A stretch of DNA of 64,000 nucleotides from Otatea glauca. Lineage: Eukaryota > Streptophyta > Magnoliopsida > Poales > Poaceae. The notes below the pieces were generated by a model that was not told where the DNA came from, did not search any database, and was given only the letters and a program-made list of their open reading frames with translations. The stretch covers positions 1 through 64,000 of the forward strand of contig JAYEVK010000342.1 in the NCBI GenBank assembly GCA_036346275.1. The letters run 5' to 3'. The translations under genes were made by a program, and so were the position numbers. Positions 1 to 11,508 of the stretch are shown piece by piece; the first letter of the stretch is position 1, and each line of letters starts with the position of its first letter.

Positions 1-946
1 CCTTCAGATTGCTATATATGGTAAATTGAAAATTAAAAAATTGACTCTTGTTGCAAAATTGATCTCAAGACTTATATTCACGTAGATTGCTTCCCCATTA
101 CACTTGGGATGAACTTGGAATATATTGTATGACCAAGATCATTCTCTTAAGAGTTACTCTTGAGATGATCGAAATGGCTTGAGTCATTTTAAAAATGCAA
201 TATCAAACACATAAGGGGTAAAGAATGCAATAATGTCAAACATTTTCACCCCGCTATGTTTTTTAAAGTCTTAAAGAAAATTTGCATAAATTGAAAATGA
301 GCTTAGGACCTTATATGCACTTCAAAATTCCCAAAGTGTTGAGTAGGTTGAACTCTAGGTTTTCCATTTGATCCTCTGAGTGGTTTTGCTTTAGCTTTGA
401 AATTTTGTTAAGTTTTGCACTTGTCAAATCATGCTAAAATGAAATATTGTAAAACTAAGCTTTTTCATAAAATGTATTGGTCTTGGACATGTCTTAGTTT
501 AGTCATATTCAAATTGACAAGCTTGGTGTAATATCTTACCATTTTGATCAATCGATAATCTTGAAAGCTCTTTCATCTGCATTTATTCATACATAAAAAA
601 TTGATGCCTATACGCCAAAAAGGAGAAAACGAGATAAGGCATCACTAAGATAAAAATGTGAATGCTTATTTGGTTATTATGATCTTGTAAAACTATGCTA
701 CTACTTCTTTTGGATCATAATCTCATAATCACATTTGACATGTTTAGTTGGATTTTAGAGTTTTTGTTGAAAACTTGCTCTTCTTAAATTCTAACTCTAA
801 AATTCTTCCTCTTCACAACTTGGTCATGGCTCCAATTTCTATCTTGGACCAAGTTTGACTTTGCAACTAAAAATTGCTTTCTTCATCCTTCAAACTTAAA
901 TCATATGCCTTTTGTTGTGTTTCTCAATATACTCATCAAGGGAGAT
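1..946 (+). mobile_element. 3' non-coding internal module of a Sirevirus-like Copia element (copy 1)
   Basis: This AT-rich stretch has no credible reading frame. It is a diverged direct copy of 10531-11445, with the same phrases in the same order. It ends in a purine-rich tract directly before an LTR. A long non-coding segment between pol and the 3' LTR, with phrases resembling GCCAAAAAGG-GAGA (about 616), is typical of Sirevirus-type Copia elements. The 5' part of this + strand copy lies outside the window. The lineage name is inference; the duplication is seen directly. Confidence 0.6.
934..946 (+). promoter_or_regulatory. Polypurine tract of Copia copy 1
   Basis: A purine-rich CATCAAGGGAGAT lies immediately upstream of the LTR start TGAAGGACTATG. 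The second copy (11432-11445) reads CATCAAGGGGGAGAT. This is the usual site of plus-strand DNA priming in LTR retrotransposons. Confidence 0.7.
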
Positions 947-2553
947 TGAAGGACTATGGGAGGTCTATCCAGATTTGTAATGAGTATTTAACTAAATTTG
1001 AGCTTGGGTTACTCTTGTTTGAGTTTGATTTGAAATAGATTTTCAATTGAAAGCAATTGAGGTCTTCGCTCCTGCTACACGGCCGATCGAGTAAAATGAA
1101 TTTTAATGAGTGGAATTTGATGGATTTATTACATATCTTTGTGGGCATTGCTATGTGAGGAGTTTTCGTTTTGATGGTTGTGATGACGGTGCTAGGTCAT
1201 GGTGAGGCGTGGATGACGGGACAGACGGGGTCTGAGGTCCGATGGTCGGATCGCGAAGATGATCGGAGATCTGAGTCGTGGCAAGCCGTGAAGACAAGGA
1301 ACTGATGAGATGCTAGCAGACGCCAGAGATCAATGAGGACCATTGGACCTTGGTCTAGTTGATAGGTTAGCTTCTAGTTAATGTGCTGAGAACATGCAAG
1401 AAAACCCATTATGTGTTGTGGTTTTGGGTGAACCCTGTGCATGGGGTTGAGTGGGTAATCTCAGCCCTTGATGGATGCTCTAGGGTTTAGAGGCTCATCC
1501 AAGGGTGGTAGGTGGCTCAAGAGTTGTATAAATAGCGGAGGCCCCCTTGAAGGTTTTGAGGTTTTGATGCTCTTTTGAGCTTTGCCCATATGAATGTGAG
1601 GCTTTGTAATCTCTCCTTCTAGAAATGAAATATTCTTCATTTATTTTCATGTTTCATTTCTTTAATGCATTTACATTACGCATTTAAATTACTAATTTAA
1701 ATTCAAGATTTACTTTCCCGCATTTACATTCTCGCAATTGACTTTATCGCAATTTGATTTGCCTCTCCTTCTAAATGCTGTTCTTCTAGGATGTCTTGAG
1801 GGTGTTCATATGGTTTTACATCTTTCTTGCACCTAGATAGACTAGATCGTTTTATCAAATTGCAAATCTGTCTAACTTGATCTTCGCAGAGTCAGTCTTT
1901 GATTTTTATAAACATCTAGAAAAATCCTTTTTAAGTGATTATTGTTACTAAGATGCATCGACTCATATACATCTTTGAAAAATTTAGAGTCACCGTTGCA
2001 CTGCTTGAGCGCTATGAAGTGAAAACCGAGCCTCAAACAGTCTGGTCGAAGTTCCCGACTATCTGTAATGCTTGATTTTTCATGTTTATTCTACAAAGCT
2101 TTTGAGGTTATTTTGGTGGAGTGTTTCATGACTCAACTTTCCATAGGGAGAAAATTTCCAAAAATTTTAGAGCAACATAAACTCATCAACCACCTGCTCT
2201 AATTGAGGATAATTCTTGGAAAATTGCTTACTTTTCCTCGAAAGAGACTTTGGTATTTTAGCTTTATCTCTTTTAGAAAAGTAGTCTTGAGTTGATTCTC
2301 TTTGTTTGGACACTTAACAACCAGGATTGTGATTAAAAATACCTCACATGATTCATGGTTCTCATCCATGCAAGCTAGGCACATAGTTGTCTAATTCTTC
2401 TGTTTTGAGGGTGTGCTAACTGAGAAACACCAGCTTGAAGGAAAATCTTGGGTGTTTTAGATTTTTATTGTGAGATTGTTTGGAGAACTTTGAGGGGGAA
2501 AATTTTATTTGGGATCATTCACCCCACCCTCCGATCGCCATTTCGATCTTTCA
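947..2553 (+). mobile_element. Copia LTR 1 (3' LTR, + orientation)
   Basis: The LTR begins TGAAGGACTATG right after the polypurine tract and ends in GATCTTTCA, giving TG...CA termini. Its reverse complement matches 8720-10530 in the same order: the start, a TATAAATAG box, AT-rich polyadenylation-like DNA and the terminal GATCGCCATTTCGATC phrase. Length is about 1.6 kb against 1.8 kb for the partner. No primer-binding site follows, so it is a 3' LTR. It directly abuts the minus strand Copia body, which is not a normal arrangement. Confidence 0.75.
1527..1535 (+). promoter_or_regulatory. TATA box of Copia LTR 1
   Basis: TATAAATAG, conserved at the matching place on the minus strand of LTR 2 (9753-9762). 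It would mark the U3/R promoter that starts the genomic transcript. Confidence 0.6.
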
Positions 2554-3094
2554 CATGAACAGATTCCCAAACTCCCCCAACAAGTGAATCGCTTTTTAAG
2601 CTCAAATCTGCAAAGTTGAGTTATTACCAAGATTAGCATAAGAAAACCCAAGAAGTAAAAACAACCAGAAAGATAGAATGAGGAGAAGAAGTCGAGAAAT
2701 GCAAACTAGATGGCTATTGAGCATAGATAAGATAGAAGAGACTCACTACTACTCAGACTCGCTTTTTATCTTCCCCAATGACATATATAGGGTATGACTT
2801 ATATCCCAACTAAGAAGTGCACACAAACCTCGGCTCTACCCAGAGGCCCAACACCCGCTAGACTTATAAGACTGTGAGGGAACTCAACCTAGAGAGAAGA
2901 GAGAATGCACTAATCACGCATGATAGCAACCTAAAGCACAAGATAAGAGGGCCATGCAAAGCATGCCGAAGTCATGTAGTGAACTCAACTCAGAAAACAA
3001 GCCCAAAGTCACCTGTAAGAACCACAAAGAAAAGAAAACTGAAAAGAACATATTATACATAATATACAAACCACCACCTCAATGATATATAGGC
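2554..3094 (-). other. Non-coding tail of the minus strand Copia body
   Basis: Between the end of the minus strand pol relic and LTR 1 there is about 540 bp without a recognisable domain. On the minus strand a short G-rich phrase (GTTGGGGGAG, about 2572-2582) lies near the LTR 1 junction. The expected minus strand 3' module and LTR are absent; an LTR in the opposite orientation follows instead. Confidence 0.4.
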
Positions 3095-4330
3095 ATATAC
3101 TCGACTCAAGCTCACTTCAAGGTAACAACCGAGCTTCCAAAGGCTTGGTGAAGATATCGCTAACCGGAGGTCACTATTAAACCAAGCACGATATCCCCCT
3201 TCTCCACATGATCTCTAAGGAAGTGATATCTAATATCAATATGCTTGGTCAGAATGTTGCATCAAGGCTTTAGCAATGCAAATAGCGTATGTTGCTACAA
3301 AATGACTCTCATCTCTAACCCATAGTCCCAAAGGTCGATTCTCATCCAAAGCACCTGTCAAGAAGAACATACTCGCCCAGGATCGCAACACCGGATCGCT
3401 CGTATCACTAAGAATAAGAGAAGTGCCAATGAATCATTGTGTTAGAAGTGATCTTCCCATCTATCCTACATCCAAGCAAGTTGGTACCTAAAAGGCTCTC
3501 GCGGATGTATAAGAAGAAGAAGAATACCAAATATCATAATCAAGTAGCACGGCAGGACTGAACGCGCTGACCGCTGTGAGAGTACGCAAGGAGGAGAGGG
3601 TTCGAATCGAGCGCATTGCATATTGTCAAATGTATGTCCTACAAGCAAGGAGGTACAAGAGGAGCCGATCATGTCTCAAACTCCTTTTGATCAAATAGTG
3701 CTCACCATCTTCATCCCAAGATGAGGAAGAGCCAGACCATAGGAGTCATCACCAACTTTCCATCGATCATATCGAACGCTCAGAGGTCCCTTGACATACT
3801 TGCCTTGATGCAAGAAAATTTCGCCGAGTCCGCTGATTTGGAAGCCAAGAAAGTAGCTCAACTCGCCCATCATACTCATCTCAAACTCGGCTCATCACCT
3901 CGTAAAATGAGGACAAGCTAATGAGATGAGCCACAAAAATGATATCGCCCACATAGATCCAACGAAGAAAATGCGACTATGGTGTTTCGATGAATGCAGT
4001 CTTGTCTACTATGCCCATCTTGAAGTCATGGCGAGAAGATAAGACTGGCCTCTCATACCATGCTCGAGGCTCGCTTGAGTCCATACAGAGCTTGGAAAGC
4101 TTATACATGCTGACTCGAAACTTGGGTTCTCAAATTGGGATTTATTTGACATAAACCCTCTTCCTCAATATAGCTACTGAGGATTGCACTCTTGATATCT
4201 ATTTGATAGAGCTTGAAGCCCCGGGAAGCAGTAGAATGCAAGGCACTGATAGCCTCTAGTCTAGCTAGGGCAAAGGTCTCCAAAGTCAAGACTCTCAACC
4301 TCGTGAAAGCCCTGTAACTAGCCTAGCCTT
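3095..4330 (-). pseudogene. Copia pol relic: reverse transcriptase and RNase H
   Basis: Minus strand reading, with frameshifts, gives Copia RT landmarks: a segment like ARLEAIRAL and GFKLYQxDxKSA (about 4190-4290), then the catalytic box at 3941-3955, then MSMMGELSYFLGFQI (about 3830-3880). RNase H/C-terminal landmarks follow: an EAEYVA-like segment (about 3320-3340), KHIDIRYHFLRDHVEKGDI (about 3195-3255) and DIFTKPLEARL (about 3133-3165), which normally ends the Copia polyprotein. The catalytic YVDD reads YVGD here. No long open frame survives, so this is a dead copy. Family assignment is firm; exact borders are approximate. Confidence 0.8.
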
Positions 4331-5224
4331 TCAGTAATGACAACCCTATCCTCACTGTTTTTGAACAATCATTTGGTCCCAATGACATTATGACCTGACG
4401 ATGACATTCTACAGTCGCCAGATTTTGTTCCTCTCGGTTTTCAAGTTCCTTATGCATAGCATTAGTCCAAGACTCATTAGATAATGCATGAGTCACATCC
4501 TTCGCTCAAACGAGGCAACAAAGGCGAGTAACCTCGATTTTGAGCGAGTGATCCGGGCCAAACAGACATGACAGATCCGATCAAAGTGGATGAGAATGCT
4601 CAATATTATGGGAGGTATAGCGTAAGTGGCCTACCTTATGCACGATAAGAGGTAGGAGCAGAGCTATTAGTCAGGAGGAGAGTCGAAGGCAAAGCCCCGC
4701 CTTCCCGAGGTGCAATAGAAACAGTGGCACCTCAAGTGTAGAGGATCGATCAAGTGGAACACCATCATCTCCAACATCCTCATCCTCTACAAAAATGGTC
4801 TCTGAGGTGAAAGAAGAGCTCAAATGTCGTCTAGCTCTCGGCTAGCCTCATCAAAGGTCACCTCACAGTGTCTCTATAATCCTAAAAGATCGCAACTCTA
4901 GACCCTATAGCTACGCAGAGAAGGTCGAATAACACGTAAAGATACCATCGTAAGAACGAGACTAAACTTATCCAAAGCTACCAAACTTCAAAATAAAACT
5001 CTTGCAACCAAACACACAAAATAAGAAACACTCAGGCTTTCGCCCATACCTCAACTCGTAGAAGTGCGATGCAAATGTGCTCAAGAATACGCATTTGAAA
5101 CAAGACAAGCAAGATCTATAGCCTCAACCCAAAAACTTTATAGGAGTAATCAGACTCCTAGCATCGCCTTGGCCATCTCTACTGTGTCTCGTTTCTTCCT
5201 TTCCACTCACGCCATTTTGTCGAG

Positions 5225-5710
5225 GGACGAGGAGAGGAGAACTAATGCTCTAAAATGGACTCCACACGTAAACTCTCAAAATAGGAGTTCTTGAACTCCG
5301 TGCCATTGTCATCAAGCAGAGGCTTGTGGGCACTAGGGAGATCAAAAGACAACCCATGAACCAAACCCTAAAATGGGTAAAGTCTCTCATCCTTCGAGGA
5401 TATGAAACACCCAAGAGTACCTCAAAATCATCTACAATGTTAAGAATATACCACTTCCCACCCATCGACCGCACTGGGTCGACCAACAAGGTCCATATGT
5501 GAAAGCCGTCCCCGTGTATGTTATCACAACTCGGATCTGGGATGAGAAGAAGAACTATCTTGCCATGTTCAGAAGGAGAGAAACTGTCTTTTGATCTTTT
5601 GAGTTTAGCAATCCACCTAATGAGGTTGTGGTCGTTAACCTCGGGTCAAATGATCAAATCCAATGTGACCAAGTCTCCTATGCTAGAAATAGATCACGGA
5701 CTCAAGTAAT
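5225..5710 (-). pseudogene. Copia pol relic: pre-integrase and integrase core start
   Basis: On the minus strand an RLGHIGFDHLTR-like pre-integrase zinc segment (about 5635-5675) precedes a PGRLSHMDL-like phrase. The integrase core start follows: PVRSMGGKWYILNIVDDF (about 5410-5485). Known Copia integrases place the first catalytic Asp in the HxDLxGP phrase just before this. The frame then breaks, although remnants corresponding to the SDNGTEF region can be recognised near 5290-5330. It lies between the gag relic (higher coordinates) and RT (lower), as expected for Copia order gag-PR-IN-RT-RH on the minus strand. Confidence 0.75.
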
Positions 5711-8485
5711 CAAACAACACAAGAGAGTCTCCGTAAGAAGCGTAAAATCAAGACAAAGACTCTCCCATATCTAGAAATCCTTAATAACTAACCTCCCCGA
5801 AGAATCGAGGATTCTACGTACACTACTCTTGAAGCTACTCAAAGAGTCATCGATAAGCGAGAAATAGAAAGCAAATAGATGTACTTAGTTACTAAGGCAA
5901 CATCTTTAAGAATGAAATTGTCATTAATGCAGATAGTACCTTTAGCAATGACTTCCACCAAGAAGCATCCCAAAAGTGATCAACTTATCAATGGGGCTCG
6001 GACTAGGGAAGAAAAGAACGAGAATCTCCGTCATATGACGAAACAACCGAGTCGACATCCAAACATCTCCCTTCCCATCCCGACTAACCCGATCAAGACA
6101 TAAGAGAGAAAGATGACTCAAGATCGATAGAGTGAAGACTGAGGACCCAATATTGAACTAATAATAACGCCTCGCAGTACCAAACACAAAGAAGACTCAA
6201 CTGAGTGTCTCTATGTCGCTTAATCCTAACAAGATTAGTAGCAACTCTAGTAGATGATCTAGGAGCTAGAACTCGGGTTGGCCCGTCGGGTGCAAAGGCG
6301 GACTCACCCCAAGTGAGGTCGCCAAATCTCTACCCGAAACACTCACGCCACGATATCTACTCGGCGGAAAACGAGGAATATCAAGATGACGGCAGAAAGA
6401 CCGCCCATGAATAGCTCCAGACTAAACTCAAGAAACAACATGAAACCGAGTCTCGACGCCGCCCAAAAACAGTGACTCTCTAACCTGCCTTAGAAGTAAG
6501 GTGTTCTTAGAGCACTGCAGTCGGGATGACCCCGACAACCCTAAGAGCAAAGAACACGCCACGCCGAAAGTGTTCTGCGCGCCAAGCGTAAATCAACTTG
6601 GTGACCATCCTGCTGTAAGGTGCATGTATATCGCTTTGCAGAAGAAGCAACAGAGAAACACCTTTCGTCAAAAGTCCCATGGACAACACTGTGAGACTCC
6701 AAACAAGGGTACTCACTCAGAGCTACCACAATCTCACCACTTGGAGCCGCAAGACAACTGGGAGGATGCACCCAGGCCTGGTAATAAATCCTAAACCGAT
6801 TAAATCAAAATTTGGATTGGTCTAGAATGAGATTGAGCTTTCGCTCTCCATAAACTTCTCGAGAGTGCTCATAAGATACTCACAATCTCTAAGAAAGAGG
6901 CACATGAAGAACAGGAAGAGAGGAAGAAGAAGAACTAAAGAGAAGCTCTCTCAAGATGCATTTTCTCCTCAAAGACGGCCGCTTCAATGTTGAGGGCCTC
7001 ACAAGAAATGTAAGACGATTTAATCCTATGGGCTTGGTCTTCTAATTTCTTCCTAAGTTCGACTGGATTTTATCAAGTCCCCTCAATCACATTACATCGC
7101 AATAATTTTAGTTGCCTACAATTCTCACATTGAGCTAACTTGGTCCTTAGGCGCATGTTTCAAGTTCATCGCTTTCTAGAAGAATGCTTAAGGTGATCGC
7201 CATTGCAACAATTTCAAAGAAGCAATTTAGGGCAATAGAGTATGATGGAGTAGAGTGAGCATGAAGAAAATCCAGCATCTAGTGGAATAGCATTAATAGA
7301 ATCATCGCTAGTATTCTTCAACCTAAGACTATCTAATTCTGACAACACACTATCATGCATAGTCCTAGGTTCTCCAACTCTACAAGAAAAGCATCACACA
7401 AAGAATAACATCGACTGAGAGGAGAAGACCTAGAAGTTAACCTCAGTCAAGGTACCTACTTCATTCTCTAACTCCATACACCTAGCTCTCAGCTCTAGCA
7501 TGACATTTTCCTAATTTGCAGTAAAGTTTCATTGAGCCGGGTCATAGGAGGAACCTCTTCCGAGTCACAGAAGCTTGAGTCGCTGATACGCTATGCTGGG
7601 CTATGAAGCACATGCGGAGAAGTCAGTTGCCGCTTTTCTTCATACTATCCTCGCCTCGTTGCTCCATGTCTCCGTGTCGAGAGGTTGATGTCATCAAGCG
7701 CCGCGAGGACGCTATGGAAGAGCTTCTTGTTCTTGGAGAAGTTAGGTATTTCTTCACGCCACGTCGTTAACGGGAGGCTTTTGTTGCAGCTTCTTGTCAA
7801 TGTAGTCGTTTTTGCCGAACCGCTGGCGTCGCTTCTTTGCCTTTCTCCATTAGTAATTAGTCTGGCCGGTTAGCCACCACACTCAAGCATGTGATCATGC
7901 CACCTCTTTTCTCTCACCCTCTTGTATGCATGTGAAAAACTCACGCAGCAAGAAGAGCAAGCTCATTTTCCGGAAATTTTTCCATGGTCATTGCTTAGCT
8001 CGCAAAGGGCTGGAAGAGAGAAACTAGCGTAAAGATCAGGGAAGATCCAGTGATTCGCGACCAAGGCCATCGACCGAGATTGCCTTGCGAGACGACGCCG
8101 ATCTCTTGAGTCTTGAGACGGAGTAAAGTCAATCAAGAGTCAAGGTCGCACAAGCTCCGTGAGTGTCCTTGATGGTGGTCACTTATTTCCCAAACTCAAG
8201 ATCGAAAAGGTCAAGAAATATCGGCATTATTCGAAGTCGATATATGCAATCGATCGCCAAGGTCGCCAAAATCTTCACAAACCGACCAGCACTCGCCAAG
8301 ACTCTCACCAAATGTGTTGTTCAAACTTTTGTACTCACTTTCGATCCTCGCTCACGGTTTGATTTGAGTAGTGCCTCATGGTAAGCACTTGAGGGTCCCC
8401 AAATCTCGTGAGCGGAACTGAGGTGAGAAATCCTATCATACCTCATGCAAGACTAAGACATGAGAAAATTCCTGCTCTTTAGCTT
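5711..8485 (-). mobile_element. Decayed gag/protease part of the minus strand Copia body
   Basis: This stretch lies between the gag start and the integrase relic and should hold the rest of gag and the protease. I could not identify a clean zinc knuckle or DSG protease site. Several short open frames on both strands (for example 6501-6794 +) look like chance openings in decayed sequence. It is annotated only as element body by position. Confidence 0.5.
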
Positions 8486-8719
8486 TCACCTCAATGTCAC
8501 CATATTGCTGGCCGTGACATTTTCATCCAAGCAGAACCTCATACAGAGTTTCACCTTCGCCATATCGTGAAGCCCCGGCAAGGATGTATGACTCCATTTG
8601 CACTTCCAAAATGGAAAATCAACTCCGTAGAAGATAGGAGGCTTGGTGAATATTTGTTCACGCCATGGCTCTTGAGACCGGCCAAGATCTATGAAAGAGC
8701 GAACCGACTTTGATACCAA
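8486..8719 (-). pseudogene. Copia gag N-terminal fragment
   Basis: On the minus strand a frame contains KPPIFYGVDFPFWKCK, matching the conserved PP-F-G-x-(N/D)-(Y/F)-xFWK motif at the start of Copia gag (DUF4219/UBN2-type). It lies immediately downstream of the primer-binding site and LTR 2, the correct place for gag. Gag would form the virus-like particle. The frame closes after about 77 residues, so only the N-terminal part is readable. Confidence 0.7.
8708..8719 (-). promoter_or_regulatory. Primer-binding site (initiator tRNA-Met type)
   Basis: The minus strand reads TTGGTATCAAAG directly after the LTR 2 end. TGGTATCA is the complement of the plant initiator tRNA-Met 3' end and is the usual PBS of Copia elements. 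It fixes LTR 2 as the 5' LTR of the minus strand element. Confidence 0.75.
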
Positions 8720-10530
8720 TCAAGGATCGAAATGGCGATCCGAGTGGGGGTGAATGATCCCAAATAAAATTTTCCTACTCAAAGTACTCCAAACAATCTG
8801 CAATAAAAAATATGAAACACCAAGATTTTCAAAACTGGTAGCTCGTGCTTGCACACCCTCCAAACCCAACAACTAGACAACTATGTACTTAGCTTTACAT
8901 GGTTGAGAACCATGAACCATGTTAGGATATTTTAATCACAACTCGTTGTCGAAAGTGTCCAAATAAAAGGAATCAATTCAAAGACTTTTCTAAAAGAGAT
9001 AAAATTAAAACAACAAAGTCTCTTTTCGTAAAAGTAAAAGCAGATTTTCAGAATTGTCCTCACTTGGAGGTGTGGTTAGTGAGTTTCGCTGTTTCAAAAT
9101 TTTTGGGAATTTTTTTCTTTGAGCAGCTTGAGTCGTGAAACAGCCCACCAAAATAATCGCTTAAAAGCTTTGTATAACAGACATGAAAAATCAAGTATTA
9201 CAGATAGTTAGGAACTTCGATCCGTAAAGTTTGAGGCCTTGCCACTTCATAGCGCTCAAGTTTGATGCAAACTCAAATGGACTCACAAATTTTTCTAGAG
9301 ATGAATATATGAGTCACACACCTTCTCCATTAAGAATCACTCAAAAGGATTTTTGTAGAAGTTTATAAAAATCAAAGACTGGATCAACGCGTGGAATAAC
9401 AAGTTCGACGTAATGACAACTTGATAGAAAACTTGATCTTTAGTCTATCCTAGGGTGCATGAGAAGTGTAAAATCATATAAACACCCTCAAGACATCTTA
9501 GAACAACAGCATTTTTTGAAGGAGGAGGTAAATCCAAATTATGCAGAAAGCAAATTATGAGGATGTAAATGCGGTGAAATGCCGAATTTAAATTATGAAG
9601 TAAAGACATAATGTAAATGCTAATTTAAATTCACAATAAGATAAAGAAAATTTTTATATTTTCTCGGATGGAAGGTTTACAAAGCCTTACTTGATGTGGG
9701 CAAAGCTCAAAGGAGCAAATCAAACCTTCAAGGGGAAGGCTACCCTCCACCCCTATTTATACAACCTGGGCCACCTACCACCCTTGATGAGCCTTTAAAC
9801 CCTAGAGCATCCATCAAGGGCCAGGATTAACCCACTCAACCAGCCATGCAAGGGTTCACCCAAAACCCACCACACACATGGGTTTTCTTGCACGGTTCTC
9901 AAAGCACACTAATTCAGACTCGCTTAACCTATCAATTCAGACCAAGATCCAATGGCTCCTCATTGATCCATGCAATGTCTAGTCGGGTATCTCAACCGCC
10001 TTTGTCTTCACGGGTTGCCACGATTGCCTCCGATCATCTTCCCTGATCACCAATCGCCTGACCTCCAACGCCTCGCCTAGTCCCCGGTCATCTCTTCGCT
10101 CGCCATGATCTAGCATCATCGACCGCAACCATAAAAAAAACAAGGAAACTCCTCACATAGCAATGCCCACAAAGATGTGCAATAAATTCATCAAAGTCCA
10201 CTCATTAAAATTCACTTTTACTCCTCAGGCTGGTAGCACCGCCTATGGTGGACTGGTGCTACCGCCTCCTCAGTCAGAGCAACGCCTCACAGAAACCAGT
10301 AAAAACACTCTTCGGGATTTTTTCATTAAGCCTCAGTGCCCTATGTATACAAAGACGCTCGAGAGCAACCAAGGCTACCATGGCCTGTAAAGCACCGGGA
10401 AAACAGAGAAGACTCTCTAATTTCTTCTAATTGAAAATCCATTTCAAATCAAACTCAAACAAGAGCAAAACAAGCTCAAATTTAGTTAAATATTCATCAC
10501 AAACTGGGTAGACCTCCACATAGTCCTTCG
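8720..10530 (-). mobile_element. Copia LTR 2 (5' LTR, minus orientation)
   Basis: The minus strand reads from GAAGGACTATGTGGAG (10529 downward) to GATCGCCATTTCGATCC (about 8722), followed by the PBS. It is the inverted partner of LTR 1. The terminal bases have drifted (CG instead of TG at the outer end, GA instead of CA at the inner end). It carries an internal GC-rich inverted segment (GGTAGCACC / GGTGCTACC, about 10231-10263) that LTR 1 lacks. Confidence 0.75.
9753..9762 (-). promoter_or_regulatory. TATA box of Copia LTR 2
   Basis: The minus strand reads GTATAAATAG, matching the box at 1527-1535 in LTR 1. Confidence 0.6.
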
Positions 10531-11445
10531 TAATTAATGTGCTAAATGAAAATTAAGCAAAATGACTTTCTTTGTGCGCATTAGACTTAAACACCTTACA
10601 TTTACAAGACAGCCTCCCATTGTCCTTGGATGAACTTAGAATGTATCGTATGACAAAGACTATTCTCTTAAGAGTTCATCTTGAGATGGTTTAATATGAC
10701 TTGAGTCAATTGCTTTAAAAACAATGCAAATAAAAAACATAAGTGGGTAAAGAATGCAAATAATGTCAAACATTTGCACCCCACTATGTCTTTCAAAGTC
10801 CTAAAGCAAAATTTGTATTAATTGAAAAATAAGCTCCAACTTTGTATGCACTTCTAGATCCCCAAAGTGTTGAGTAGGTTGAACTTCTAGGTTTTCTATT
10901 TGATCTTTTGAATGGCTTTGATTCTAGCTTTGAAATTATTACTAGTTTTGCAACTTGTCAAATCTTTTCTGAAAATGTCATTTTCAAAACTAAACTTATG
11001 AGCGAAATTTGTTATTTGCACTTGGACGTGTTTTAGTTTAGTCTAATCCAAATTGACTAGCTTGTTGTCATATCTTGTCATTGTGATCACTTGATAATCT
11101 TTCAAAGCTCTTTTAGATGCATTTCATACATCCGTGTCAAAGGGAGGAGAAGAAGATGAAAGGGGGAGATTGTAGAAAAAGGCATCATTAAAAAGATTTT
11201 GGTGAAAATTGCATAATCTTAATCATAAGCATTTGTGAACTTGTATTAGGTTTTAGAGCTTTGTGAAAAACTTGCTTTTTCTCGTGAATTACTCTAAAAT
11301 CTCTCTCGCCAACTTGATCATGATCTCAATTCTTCTTTTCTTGGACCAGGTTTGGCTCTGTGATCCAAATTGCTTTCTTCCTTCTTCAAACTCAAATTTA
11401 TGCTCTTTTTGTGTTGTTTGTCAATATACTCATCAAGGGGGAGAT
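10531..11445 (+). mobile_element. 3' non-coding internal module of the Copia family (copy 2)
   Basis: Direct repeat of 1-946: same order of phrases, same terminal CATCAAGGGGGAGAT polypurine tract. It starts directly at the outer end of the minus strand LTR 2, a head-to-head junction not found in a normal element. No coding capacity is visible. Confidence 0.65.
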
Positions 11446-11508
11446 TGAAAGACCATGTGGAGGTCTACCTTGTCTGTGATTAGTATTTGACTAAATTTGA
11501 GCTTGGTA
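11446..11508 (+). mobile_element. Clipped Copia LTR fragment
   Basis: After the polypurine tract the sequence TGAAAGACCATGTGGAGG starts an LTR of the same family and matches LTR 1 up to GAGCTTGG. It then changes abruptly to unrelated sequence at about 11505, so only about 60 bp of this LTR remain. Confidence 0.7.

Noticed and set aside
6501..6794. 97-codon + strand frame inside the Copia body
   Set aside because: It lies opposite the decayed minus strand gag/protease region and has no recognisable features.
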